From the NCBI GenBank assembly GCA_016205125.1, contig JACQJE010000052.1, positions 1-9,811 on the forward strand: a stretch of 9,811 bases of DNA, written 5' to 3'. This document shows positions 1 to 6,216 of this stretch, piece after piece (position 1 is the first letter of the stretch; each line of letters starts with the position of its first letter). The translations under genes and the position numbers were made by a program. Origin of the DNA: Deltaproteobacteria bacterium (lineage in GTDB: Bacteria; Bdellovibrionota; O2-12-FULL-43-9; JACQJE01). A model generated the notes under the pieces. The model was given only the letters and a program-made list of their open reading frames with translations. It had not been told where the DNA came from and did not search any database.

Positions 1-10
1 ATATATTGCT

Positions 11-22
11 TAAAATGGTCTT
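11..22 (+). promoter_or_regulatory. Possible -10 element giving a leaderless AAA ATPase mRNA
   Basis: TAAAAT at 11-16 matches the sigma70 -10 consensus at 5 of 6 positions. Its last base is 7 nt before the A of the start codon at 23, so the expected +1 is the A of ATG. The -35 would lie before the window and cannot be seen. No Shine-Dalgarno sequence precedes the ATG, which fits the reading. Weak evidence alone, but the same spacing is seen at ctaA and rplM. Confidence 0.4.
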
Positions 23-1297
23 ATGCTTGATCGATCTCTTTTGCGAAAATCGGTTTTGGACTGGGATGAAGGATTTCAAAAGATTCGGGGCCAGATCATT
101 CCCCGAGAGCAAGAGATTCCATTGCCTGGGAAACACGCGCTTGCCTTGATTGGAGTCCGAAGAAGCGGAAAAACGTGGAGCGCTGTCGAACTGACCCGAA
201 ACTTTGACCAGCCAGTTCTCTATTATAATTTCGAAGATCCCCTTTTTTATTCGGACCCGGATGTTCTCAATTTGGATGAACTCATTTCAATCTATGTGGA
301 GCAAAAAGGTTCTCCCCCCGCACTCCTCATTCTGGATGAAATCCAAAATGTCAACGGATGGGAGAGGTGGGTGCGGAAAATGACTGATCTGGAAAAATAT
401 AAAATCGTCATCACCGGCTCTTCAGCAAAACTCCTCAGTTCGGAAATATCGACTTCTCTTGCTGGCCGTGCTCTGGAGGAGAAAATCTGGACGCTCTCTT
501 TCCCTGAATTTTTAAAGTTCAGAAATCGACAATGCCGCTCCGAAGATGAATATCTGGCAGAACTCCATCACTATATGGAGTGGGGAAGCTTCCCAGAGGT
601 GGTACTTTGCAAATCAGAAACGGAAAAAAAGAGACTTCTACAACAATACCTCAACGACATTGTTTTGAAGGACATCGTCAATCGCCATGAGTTGCGGGCA
701 AAAAAGGTTTTGGATCAGCTTCTTCTCTATTATTTTACAAATATCAGCTCTCTCCATTCCTACTCGCGCATTCAAAAAGCCTTTGGCACGAGCACTCATC
801 TCGCTTCAGAATATACCTCTTACTTCGAAGAGGCTTTTTTGGTTTTCGAAGTCTACCGTTATCATCCCAATCTGAAGATTCAGGCGCGAGATCCCAAAAA
901 AATTTACGTGATTGACCCCGGCTTGCGCAATACATTCGCCTCAAGCATCTCTCCGGATTTTGGAAAATTGGCCGAGAATGTTGTTTTTATTCAGCTCAAG
1001 CGTCTGGGACTTGCAATGAGTTATTTCAAAAATCTTGGCGAAGTCGACTTTCTCGTCACAGAAAGCGGAAAACCGCTGGAAGCCATTCAGGTTTGCTACT
1101 CCGATTTGCGAGATCCAGCCGTCTACAAGCGGGAGGTTCAGAGTCTGCTCGAATGCTTAGAAACCCTCAAATTACCAGATGGAAAGATCCTCACTCTGAA
1201 ACGCCATGAGAAGATCACCCTCAGCGGCAAACAGATTCAATTTATCCCCCTTTATCACTGGCTGCTTCAAGCAAAATCCCCCAAAATCCATCGTTAA
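23..1297 (+). CDS. AAA ATPase with C-terminal DUF4143 domain
   Basis: A 424-residue soluble P-loop ATPase of the AAA_14/DUF4143 family, whose cellular role is generally unknown. Walker A is GVRRSGKTW at residues 44-52 (Lys50). Walker B is LLILDEIQNV at 101-110 (Asp105, Glu106). A sensor-like ITGSSA lies at 130-135. The C-terminal half has the usual DUF4143 landmarks: KIYVIDPGL at 293-301, LAENVVF at 316-322, GEVDF at 339-343 and EAIQV at 353-357. These look like a degenerate PD-(D/E)xK nuclease-like fold (Glu317, Asp342, Glu353 with Gln in place of Lys). Length is normal and I see no frameshift. The start is ATG at 23 with no Shine-Dalgarno, but TAAAAT lies at 11-16, a spacing that suggests a leaderless mRNA. 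It stands alone on its strand, with 419 bp to the next gene and no toxin or antitoxin partner in view. The family call is sure; the function is not. Confidence 0.9.
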   Translation: MLDRSLLRKSVLDWDEGFQKIRGQIIPREQEIPLPGKHALALIGVRRSGKTWSAVELTRNFDQPVLYYNFEDPLFYSDPDVLNLDELISIYVEQKGSPPALLILDEIQNVNGWERWVRKMTDLEKYKIVITGSSAKLLSSEISTSLAGRALEEKIWTLSFPEFLKFRNRQCRSEDEYLAELHHYMEWGSFPEVVLCKSETEKKRLLQQYLNDIVLKDIVNRHELRAKKVLDQLLLYYFTNISSLHSYSRIQKAFGTSTHLASEYTSYFEEAFLVFEVYRYHPNLKIQARDPKKIYVIDPGLRNTFASSISPDFGKLAENVVFIQLKRLGLAMSYFKNLGEVDFLVTESGKPLEAIQVCYSDLRDPAVYKREVQSLLECLETLKLPDGKILTLKRHEKITLSGKQIQFIPLYHWLLQAKSPKIHR

Positions 1298-1335
1298 TTT
1301 TAGCTTCCTCCCTCTTGGCAAATTCCATCAGTCTG

Positions 1336-1439
1336 AAATTACTTTGCCTCGATGCTCATAAGGGGGGTCTCCTTCTAACTCGTTGAAAGAAGGGACTTCT
1401 TTACTGCGCAATAGTAATTTGATAATGAGGCATCGAGGC
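1336..1439. repeat. Interleaved inverted repeats (A-B-A'-B' order)
   Basis: Arm A is AAATTACT at 1336-1343, with its perfect complement AGTAATTT at 1413-1420. Arm B is GCCTCGATGCTCAT at 1346-1359; its complement ATGAGGCATCGAGGC lies at 1425-1439, with one bulged G. Between them, AAAGAAG (1386-1392) and CTTCTTT (1396-1402) form a perfect 7-bp hairpin with a GGA loop. The order A, B, A', B' means that A and B cannot both pair as a simple nested hairpin. They would form a pseudoknot-like fold or two alternatives. There is no T-run after B', so this is not a standard terminator. Confidence 0.6.
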
Positions 1440-1573
1440 CTTTCTTCAAATTCACCCCTCAACTTAGCTCACCTACGGTTACATTTAATGTGAGTCAATG
1501 CGGCCAGAGAGACAAATTATGTCACAGGAGTGCCGTTCTTTGTTACTTTGAGCGATCCCCTTATCGGCTCGAA

Positions 1574-1606
1574 TATAATTATTTAGCAATATCAATATGT
1601 TACAAT
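1574..1606 (+). promoter_or_regulatory. Candidate promoter region for the lipoprotein gene
   Basis: TATAAT at 1574-1579 is a perfect -10 hexamer, but the best upstream -35-like element, TTGAGC at 1548-1553, is 20 bp away, longer than usual. A second candidate, TACAAT at 1601-1606, has a TGN extension just upstream (TG at 1598-1599), which can compensate for a poor -35. Either would give a leader of roughly 100-130 nt before the start at 1717. I cannot choose between them from sequence alone. Confidence 0.4.
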
Positions 1607-1653
1607 TTATCCCCTCTGGCATGCCATTTGCAATTTTATGCAGGTAGGAGAGA

Positions 1654-1677
1654 TGAGAGCCCCATTCGGGATTCTCA
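1654..1677 (+). promoter_or_regulatory. Leader hairpin upstream of the lipoprotein gene
   Basis: TGAGAG at 1654-1659 pairs with the segment ending TTCTCA at 1677 (one G-T wobble). After one mismatch the stem closes with CCC/GGG around an ATTC loop. The 3' arm overlaps a competing 5-bp hairpin, TCACT 1675-1679 with AGTGA 1687-1691. TTCTC at 1672-1676 could also pair with GAGAA at 1707-1711, inside the ribosome binding site. This may be a modest translation-control structure, or chance. Confidence 0.35.
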
Positions 1678-1716
1678 CTCAATGAAAGTGACTTTTTGTG
1701 TAAGAGGAGAAGTGCG

Positions 1717-2205
1717 ATGTATAGAAAAGCCCTTTCTTTTGGAGTTCTTGCCTTTATAGTGGTTGCCGTGGCTGGCTGTGGGGATGACGATAATAATGGA
1801 AACCCGCAACCTGCTGCGCCATTTAATAACTTCCCAGTACAAAATAGAGATACGTTTGGGGACGACTTCCTTCGCAATAACCCAAACTCTCTCTTCAGAA
1901 CCGGGAATGGGAGAATGATGAACGGCTCTGATTTCTACCATGCGGTAGAGTATCAGAATCGGTCACGCTATAGCTCGTATGGCTATATTCCCTTTGACTA
2001 CATCGATCCTTATTTCTATGGCGGCTATGAGATCTACGACCCCTATTATTCCAGCGGCTGGAATAATTTTGGCGGGTTCTATAACAACCTGCGCGGCGAT
2101 GCGAACAGACGCTATTTTGGAAACGGGATCAATGTGAACTTTACGTTCGAGTTCAACCAGGATAGCAAGAACTATCAGGGTGACGACGTCAGTATCGGCC
2201 TCTAA
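1717..2205 (+). CDS. Small Tyr/Asn/Gly-rich lipoprotein, function unknown
   Basis: A 162-residue protein with a clear lipoprotein signal: basic MYRK, a hydrophobic core at residues 5-19, and the lipobox VAGC with the modified Cys at 21. The residue after Cys is Gly, with DDD at 23-25. The mature part is low in recognisable domains. Residues 85-124 are very rich in aromatics (about 11 Tyr, 4 Phe and 1 Trp in 40), mixed with Gly, Ser and Asn. The C terminus has alternating hydrophobic residues (INVNFTFEF, 138-146) that could form a beta strand. I chose ATG 1717 because AGGAG at 1705-1709 sits 7 nt upstream and the signal peptide begins there; the in-frame TTG at 1696 only adds residues ahead of a complete signal. 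It is monocistronic and converges on rpsI, 41 bp away. I do not recognise a family; an envelope or surface role is inferred only from the lipid anchor. Confidence 0.75.
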   Translation: MYRKALSFGVLAFIVVAVAGCGDDDNNGNPQPAAPFNNFPVQNRDTFGDDFLRNNPNSLFRTGNGRMMNGSDFYHAVEYQNRSRYSSYGYIPFDYIDPYFYGGYEIYDPYYSSGWNNFGGFYNNLRGDANRRYFGNGINVNFTFEFNQDSKNYQGDDVSIGL

Positions 2206-2246
2206 TCAACCTGGCAATAGTTTTCGCTCTGCTGGTTGGAAATGGC

Positions 2247-2639
2247 CTAACGCTTTGTGAACTGCGTGGCGCGGCGGGCCTTACGGAGACCATATTTTTT
2301 CCGCTCAACAATGCGGGCGTCTCTCGTGAGAAAACCTCCCTTTTTGAGAATGGGGCGGAAATTCGGATCGTAACTGAGGAGTGCCCGGGCAATCCCTAAT
2401 CGCGTGGCCTCTGCCTGTCCCGTGAGGCCTCCTCCGCGAGCCGTCACAGTGACATCGAGCTTGTTTTCCAAACCGACCAACTCGAGAGGCTGTCTCACCG
2501 TCATGCAGAGGGTTTCCCGCTTAAACGCCTCTTCCAGAGGATGTTTATTAACGACGATCTTTCCAGATCCCTCGCGCAGATAAACCCGCGCTGTTGACGT
2601 CTTGCGACCCCCCACTCCCGCATGAACTCTTTCAGGCAT
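2247..2639 (-). CDS. rpsI: 30S ribosomal protein S9
   Basis: 130 residues, the standard bacterial length. It binds 16S rRNA in the head of the small subunit, and its C-terminal tail reaches the P-site tRNA. The family signature [19 protein letters not shown] is at 69-87, followed by a conserved basic end ([11 protein letters not shown], 107-117; KARR, 120-123) and the terminal QFTKR. The start ATG at 2639 overlaps the last 8 bases of rplM (stop at 2632-2634). AGGAG at 2646-2650, inside rplM, is 6 nt upstream, so translation is probably coupled. The rplM-rpsI pairing is the conserved bacterial order. The stop TAG at 2247-2249 faces the lipoprotein gene across 41 bp in which I see no convincing terminator. 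Confidence 0.98.
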   Translation of the reverse strand: MPERVHAGVGGRKTSTARVYLREGSGKIVVNKHPLEEAFKRETLCMTVRQPLELVGLENKLDVTVTARGGGLTGQAEATRLGIARALLSYDPNFRPILKKGGFLTRDARIVERKKYGLRKARRATQFTKR

Positions 2640-3105
2640 TGCCGACTCCTGGAATCTTGATTCTCGTTGGATAACTCGTAAACTCGACTTTCAATGGCTT
2701 TTGAGTCGTGTGCGGATGCTCTGGGCCTGTATAAACTTTGAGCTTCTTCAGAAGTTGCCGCCCCAGGCGGTTATTGGGGAGCATGTTGCGCACAGCAGCC
2801 ATAATCAGACGCTCAGGATAGCGGTTCCTCACTTCCCGCGCGGTCTGAAACTTAAGACCCCCGGGATATCCCGAGTGCCGGTAATATCGCTTGCCATCCC
2901 ACTTTCTTCCGGTCAGCCGCACTTTTTCCGCATTCACGACAACGACAAATTCCCCTGCATCTACATGAGGCGTGTATTCAGGCCGATGCTTTCCCCGGAG
3001 GATATTCGCAATCTGCGTGGAGAGGCGCCCCAAAACATGCCCGGCGGCGTCAATTTCATACCATTTTTTCTGCACTTTTCCTGCTTGCGCTAAGTATGTT
3101 TTCAT
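2632..3105 (-). CDS. rplM: 50S ribosomal protein L13
   Basis: 157 residues, slightly longer than the usual 142-150 owing to a few extra residues at both ends. It is an early 23S rRNA-binding protein of the large subunit. Conserved blocks visible are [16 protein letters not shown] (15-30), [20 protein letters not shown] (47-66), and [13 protein letters not shown] (104-116) followed by [11 protein letters not shown] (122-132). I chose ATG 3105 (MKTY...), which matches the family start. The frame stays open to 3351, but that extension runs through the DUF420 gene and has no family similarity. There is no Shine-Dalgarno, and a strong promoter ends 9 nt before the ATG, so the mRNA is probably leaderless or nearly so. 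That leaves no room for the autoregulatory leader known for L13 in enterobacteria. Confidence 0.97.
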   Translation of the reverse strand: MKTYLAQAGKVQKKWYEIDAAGHVLGRLSTQIANILRGKHRPEYTPHVDAGEFVVVVNAEKVRLTGRKWDGKRYYRHSGYPGGLKFQTAREVRNRYPERLIMAAVRNMLPNNRLGRQLLKKLKVYTGPEHPHTTQKPLKVEFTSYPTRIKIPGVGNA

Positions 3106-3114
3106 AGGTTCTGC

Positions 3115-3144
3115 ACTATAAAAGGGATTCTTCAAAAATGTCAA
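3115..3144 (-). promoter_or_regulatory. Strong sigma70-type promoter of rplM-rpsI
   Basis: On the minus strand the -35 is a perfect TTGACA (3144-3139) and the -10 is TATAGT (3120-3115, 5 of 6), with an 18-bp spacer. The expected +1 is near 3108, giving a leader of about 3 nt before ATG 3105. The TGA stop codon of the upstream DUF420 gene (3143-3141) lies inside the -35 hexamer, so the promoter is fused to the end of the oxidase-assembly operon. Confidence 0.75.
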
Positions 3145-3560
3145 GCACTCAGGTGATAAAGCATCAGGTAAATCACCACACCTGTGACTGAAACGTAAAG
3201 CCAGACGGGAAATGTGAAGCGGGCGATCTTGCGGTGCAGAAAAAATCTCCCTGAAAGGGCACGATAGAGTGTAATGGCGATCAACGGCACAATCGCAATA
3301 GCGAGGATTGTATGAGAGAAGAGAATGGAAAAATAGACTTTTCGGAGCCACCCTTGGCCCTGGAAAGGAATGGAACCGACTTGTGAGTGATAAACGATGT
3401 AAGAGATCAGGAAAATGGCAGAGAAGACACAGGCGGTCAGTAAACAGGCTTTATGCTTTTCACGCTTCCCTCTTTTGATCTGTACGACGCCCACGGTAAT
3501 AAAGAGGGCGCTCAATCCATTCAGCGTGGCATGAAAGGGGGGCATCCACGAAAAGTTCAT
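3141..3560 (-). CDS. DUF420 family membrane protein (CtaM-like oxidase maturation factor)
   Basis: 139 residues with four membrane segments at about 13-29, 39-58, 77-98 and 115-136. Family marks are the N-terminal PPFHATLN (7-14), a His in TM2 followed by Gln (YHSQ, 57-60), FSHTILA (81-87), and HRKIARFTFPVWLYVSVTG (109-127). His10, 36, 58, 83 and 109 are candidates for metal or heme contact. DUF420 includes CtaM of Staphylococcus aureus, needed for a functional aa3-type oxidase; its position after ctaA, ctaB and sco fits a maturation role in heme or copper insertion. I chose ATG 3560: CCTCC on the plus strand at 3567-3571 gives GGAGG 6 nt upstream, and this start overlaps the sco stop as ATGA. 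The in-frame ATG at 3566 directly abuts the GGAGG and is unlikely. Confidence 0.88.
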   Translation of the reverse strand: MNFSWMPPFHATLNGLSALFITVGVVQIKRGKREKHKACLLTACVFSAIFLISYIVYHSQVGSIPFQGQGWLRKVYFSILFSHTILAIAIVPLIAITLYRALSGRFFLHRKIARFTFPVWLYVSVTGVVIYLMLYHLSA

Positions 3561-4192
3561 CGCCATCCTCCGTCTGCCTGGATCAGGTTCCGTACGTCTG
3601 AAAGCAAGCGCTTCATCGCTTTATCTTCTGTTCCGTCATAATAGCCGCGGATACGAAAATGGTGATCGATCAAAACCAATTTGGAGCTGTGGAGAATCGC
3701 ATCCTCTCCTAACGCAATTTTTTCATTGGGGGCAACGCCGAGGCGCAGACTCTTTTGAGCAAAAGAGTAGATCTCTTCTTTCCTGCCGCTCAAAAAATGC
3801 CATCTCCCCGATAGGGCGTTAAACCTTCTGGCATATTGCGAAAGCACCTCTGGAGTGTCCTTCGCCGGATCGACAGTGATGGAGACAAAATCGACATTTT
3901 GCCGGTCTGCAAGCGATTTTTGGAGACGCTCCATCTGACGCGACATGATGACACACTGGGAGTGACAGGAAGTAAAAATGAGATCCGCAATCCAAACCTT
4001 CCCGCCAAGGTCATGGCGCGTTAATATTTTTCCTTCCGCAGTAGGAAAGGAAAAATCTGCAACTTCACCAAGAATGGGGAGAGCCCGCTCTCCCTTTATC
4101 AACTGATAATGCTTCAGAAGATAAACACCTTCAACAGTAAGGCCGATCATCAACAGGAGCATGAGGAGTCGCAGAACGTGGCGTTTTTTCAT
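3557..4192 (-). CDS. sco: SCO1/SenC family copper chaperone
   Basis: 211 residues. An N-terminal membrane anchor (about 7-26) is followed by a thioredoxin-fold domain that would face the periplasm. It is predicted to deliver copper to the CuA site of oxidase subunit II. The copper ligands are present: Cys76 and Cys80 in SCHSQC (75-80), and His168 in LHSSKLVLID (167-176). VDPAKDTPE (107-115) is also typical. Oddly, the prolines common in SCO proteins (CPxxCP) are absent around both cysteines. I chose ATG 4192 because GGAGG at 4205-4201 is 8 nt upstream; the in-frame GTG at 4207 lies in the ribosome binding site itself. The gene starts 1 nt after the ctaB stop and overlaps the next gene by 4 bp. 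Confidence 0.93.
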   Translation of the reverse strand: MKKRHVLRLLMLLLMIGLTVEGVYLLKHYQLIKGERALPILGEVADFSFPTAEGKILTRHDLGGKVWIADLIFTSCHSQCVIMSRQMERLQKSLADRQNVDFVSITVDPAKDTPEVLSQYARRFNALSGRWHFLSGRKEEIYSFAQKSLRLGVAPNEKIALGEDAILHSSKLVLIDHHFRIRGYYDGTEDKAMKRLLSDVRNLIQADGGWR

Positions 4193-4193
4193 A

Positions 4194-5135
4194 TCAAAAT
4201 CCTCCACCTAAATGAACCCGGTCAATCACCATGGCAAGTAATACCATCGGGAGATAAATGAGAGAAATCACAAAAATCCGCTTCGCATAAATACGTTCGG
4301 GAAAAACAGCAAAGAGAACAGCAGAGAAGAGATAGATCGTCCCCATATAAAGGGCAACTGCAGAATAAAATGGACCTGTAAACTCGTACCAGGTGGAGAT
4401 CAAACTGACTGGAATAAGCCCCATACAGAAGAGAAGCATCTGCCGTTTGGTGCGACGCCCTTCTGCGTCAACAGCAGGCAAAACTTTGAAACCGGCTTTC
4501 GCATATTCGTCCCGGTAAAGCGACCCGATCGCCAGAAAATGGGGCATCTGCCAAAAGGTTAAGATGGCATAGAGAATCCAGGCCTCCCTTGAAAGGTGAT
4601 TCGTCGCGGCGGCCCAACCGAGCATGGGGGGGATGGCTCCTGGAATGGTCCCCACGTATGTGCAGAGGGGAGAACGCATTTTTAGAGGGGTGTAAATAAA
4701 GAGGTAGACTGCCGCACTCAGAGCGGAAAGGAAAGCGGTGAGAAGATTCACCAGGAGAGCCAGATAAATCAGACCAAACAAAGAAATCCCGATGGAAAAA
4801 ACAAGCGCATCGACTGGAAGGAGGCGCGCCGCGGGGATCGGTCGATTTTTTGTCCGTTCCATCAGGCGGTCGAGATGCCGCTCAAGAAACATATTGATGG
4901 CGCTCGCTCCTCCCACCGTCAGCGCTGTGCCAATCAGCGCATGGAAGAAAAGGAGCGAGAAGAGATTTCCGCGGGAGCCAAGATAATACCCTGCGATCAT
5001 CGTGAGAAGGATGAGCGATGTGAGGCGCGGTTTTGTCAGCTGAAAAAAATCTGCTCCTTTTGGCCGAAAGATTGTCCAGGAGGGGGAAATCTGGTCGATC
5101 GTCTGATTTGGATGGCGGCTCAGATTTGGAGTCAT
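4194..5135 (-). CDS. ctaB: Protoheme IX farnesyltransferase (heme O synthase)
   Basis: 313 residues of the UbiA prenyltransferase superfamily, about nine membrane segments. It adds a hydroxyethylfarnesyl group to heme B, giving heme O, the substrate of CtaA. The first Asp-rich motif is [19 protein letters not shown] (81-99; Glu85, Asp89, Arg94). The second is [14 protein letters not shown] (207-220). The heme-side loop [20 protein letters not shown] (151-170) has Cys158 where Asn is usual. The N-terminal 25 residues are polar and cytoplasmic. The start ATG at 5135 overlaps the ctaA stop as ATGA, with AGAAGGA at 5148-5142 6 nt upstream, so translation is coupled to ctaA. Confidence 0.96.
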   Translation of the reverse strand: MTPNLSRHPNQTIDQISPSWTIFRPKGADFFQLTKPRLTSLILLTMIAGYYLGSRGNLFSLLFFHALIGTALTVGGASAINMFLERHLDRLMERTKNRPIPAARLLPVDALVFSIGISLFGLIYLALLVNLLTAFLSALSAAVYLFIYTPLKMRSPLCTYVGTIPGAIPPMLGWAAATNHLSREAWILYAILTFWQMPHFLAIGSLYRDEYAKAGFKVLPAVDAEGRRTKRQMLLFCMGLIPVSLISTWYEFTGPFYSAVALYMGTIYLFSAVLFAVFPERIYAKRIFVISLIYLPMVLLAMVIDRVHLGGGF

Positions 5136-6121
5136 AGGGCGTCCTTCTCTGAAAGAATCAGGCGGAATCTGAAACTAAAAAGCGTTACGATCAGTGACCC
5201 AGCTAAGAGCATTGCGCCGACAACCACATGAGACGTTGTGATGAGAGGATACTTTTTTGTCCAAACCACTAAAGCGCCCAAAAGAATCTGCGCGACCACA
5301 GCGGTCATCATAAAGAGAGCAGAAAAAAATAAAAGGGGTTCTCTTCTTAAATGACGCACCATTCGCAGAGACGTCATCCAAATGAGGGCCATGACGATCA
5401 GAGCCCAACATCGATGCGCATAGTGAAGGTAAATGCGAAAGCGGAAGGTCTCAAATGAGACCGGAAAGGGGGTGTCCCCCTGGTAAAATGTGTCGAGATC
5501 GGCTGGAAATAACTTTCCGTAAACAAGAGGAAAGTCCGGGACCGCAAGTCCAGCCTCAGAATGACGCATCCAGGCTCCCAAAATAAGCTGAATAAAAACA
5601 GCCGCAAGGGTTATCACTCCCCAGAGGGGGAGTCTCTGCAGAAGATTTTTTTCTTTGTGAGAGGATGGGAGCAATACCCGTCCCTCTTTCCATTTCTGAG
5701 AAGTGACCACCGCAAGCGTGACAACCGTCGAGAAAAAAATCTGGGCGAGAGTCGCATGGCCAACTGAAATAGCGGTCGGAAGTAAAAAAAGGACCGTCAG
5801 GCCGCCCAACAGACCCTGAAAACAAACAAGAGCTATGGAAAAGAGCCCCAACATTCTCACCCATTTTCGTTTCTCTGCAAGAAACAGCCAGACAGCCAGC
5901 ACAATGGTTAACAATCCGACAGTGGCGGCGATCAACCGATGCCCATGTTCATAAAAGATCCCCCCAATCATGGGAGGCATCAGCATGCCGTAGGAAAGAG
6001 GCCAGTCAGGCACAGCCAAGCCAGAACCTGTACTGGTCACCATACCGCCAGCAAAGATCAGAAAGAGGGTGGCAGAGGCTGTAAAAATGGAATAGCGATT
6101 CAGCCAGCAATTCTGAGACAT
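5132..6121 (-). CDS. ctaA: Heme A synthase
   Basis: 329 residues with eight membrane segments in two homologous halves. It oxidises the C8 methyl of heme O to a formyl group, giving heme A. The duplication is plain: TGSGLAVPDWPLSYG (31-45) against HSEAGLAVPDFPLVYG (187-202), EHGHR (58-62) against HYAHR (233-237), QGLLGGLTV against QILLGALVV, and GHATLAQ (121-127) against SHVVVGA (297-303). Conserved His ligands are His61, His122, His236 and His298. I chose ATG 6121 (MSQNCW...). The frame is open to 6217, but the extra 32 residues (Ser/Leu-rich) are unlike the family and run through a near-perfect promoter. There is no Shine-Dalgarno before 6121; the promoter spacing predicts a leaderless mRNA. 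It heads the assembly operon ctaA-ctaB-sco-DUF420. Confidence 0.95.
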   Translation of the reverse strand: MSQNCWLNRYSIFTASATLFLIFAGGMVTSTGSGLAVPDWPLSYGMLMPPMIGGIFYEHGHRLIAATVGLLTIVLAVWLFLAEKRKWVRMLGLFSIALVCFQGLLGGLTVLFLLPTAISVGHATLAQIFFSTVVTLAVVTSQKWKEGRVLLPSSHKEKNLLQRLPLWGVITLAAVFIQLILGAWMRHSEAGLAVPDFPLVYGKLFPADLDTFYQGDTPFPVSFETFRFRIYLHYAHRCWALIVMALIWMTSLRMVRHLRREPLLFFSALFMMTAVVAQILLGALVVWTKKYPLITTSHVVVGAMLLAGSLIVTLFSFRFRLILSEKDAL

Positions 6122-6128
6122 GGGCGGC

Positions 6129-6157
6129 AATATAGGAAGAAGGTCCCGCGATGTCAA
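6129..6157 (-). promoter_or_regulatory. Strong sigma70-type promoter of ctaA operon, leaderless
   Basis: On the minus strand the -35 is a perfect TTGACA (6157-6152), the spacer is 17 bp, and the -10 is TATATT (6134-6129, 5 of 6). Only seven bases (GCCGCCC) separate the -10 from the ATG at 6121. The expected +1 is about 6122, so the mRNA would begin at or 1 nt before the start codon. No ribosome binding site is present. Confidence 0.75.
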
Positions 6158-6209
6158 TTGCTCGTCATTATTAAGCAAAAGGAGACTTGACGAAGAACAT
6201 CGCAAGGGA
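6144..6209. repeat. Nested inverted repeats in the ctaA/ctaC divergent region
   Basis: TCCC-GCGATGT at 6144-6154 is mirrored by ACATCGC-AA-GGGA at 6197-6209 (11 matching bases with a 2-nt insertion). Nested inside is TTGCT 6158-6162 with AGCAA 6174-6178. The left outer arm covers part of the ctaA promoter spacer and its -35; the right outer arm lies just downstream of a TTGACG on the plus strand. This could be a shared operator for both oxidase operons. Not matched to any known regulator. Confidence 0.4.
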
Positions 6210-6216
6210 TTAAGCA
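6187..6216 (+). promoter_or_regulatory. Weak candidate promoter of ctaC operon
   Basis: TTGACG at 6187-6192 matches the -35 consensus at 5 of 6 positions, but hexamers at 17-18 bp (TTAAGC, TAAGCA) match the -10 poorly. If used, the transcript would start near 6222 with a leader of about 30 nt carrying GAGGGG at 6236-6241. The structural operon may need an activator or a different sigma factor. Confidence 0.3.

Larger units (their letters stand above)
1298..1716. other. Gene-free stretch with inverted repeats and a leader region
   Basis: A 419-bp stretch between the AAA ATPase and the lipoprotein gene. Short open frames on both strands have no recognisable product, no convincing ribosome binding site and low-complexity or composition-driven sequence, so I call none of them. 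The left part (1336-1440) holds interleaved inverted repeats and a small perfect hairpin. The middle part (1574-1606) is AT-rich with two -10-like elements. The right part (1654-1716) holds two mutually exclusive hairpins and the ribosome binding site of the lipoprotein. It looks like regulatory or structured RNA sequence, not decayed coding sequence, but its role is unknown. Confidence 0.6.

Noticed and set aside
23..1297. AAA/DUF4143 gene as part of a defence or toxin-antitoxin system
   Set aside because: No partner gene, nuclease, toxin or mobile-element mark lies next to it; the family is common and often stands alone.
1485..1941. Several 88-130 codon open frames on either strand around the lipoprotein start
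   Set aside because: They overlap the lipoprotein or its leader, lack ribosome binding sites and have no recognisable features.
2206..2246. Bidirectional terminator between the lipoprotein gene and rpsI
   Set aside because: Only a 5-bp CAACC/GGTTG pairing with a 22-nt loop is present and no T-run follows the stem, so support is too weak.
3106..3351. Open N-terminal extension of rplM by 82 codons
   Set aside because: It overlaps the DUF420 gene in another frame and the rplM promoter, and L13 proteins begin at MKTY-like sequence at 3105.
3561..3566. ATG start of the DUF420 gene at 3566
   Set aside because: GGAGG directly touches this ATG (zero spacing); ATG 3560 has a 6-nt spacing and an ATGA overlap.
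4193..4207. GTG start of sco at 4207
   Set aside because: This GTG is part of the GGTGGAGG ribosome binding site serving the ATG at 4192.
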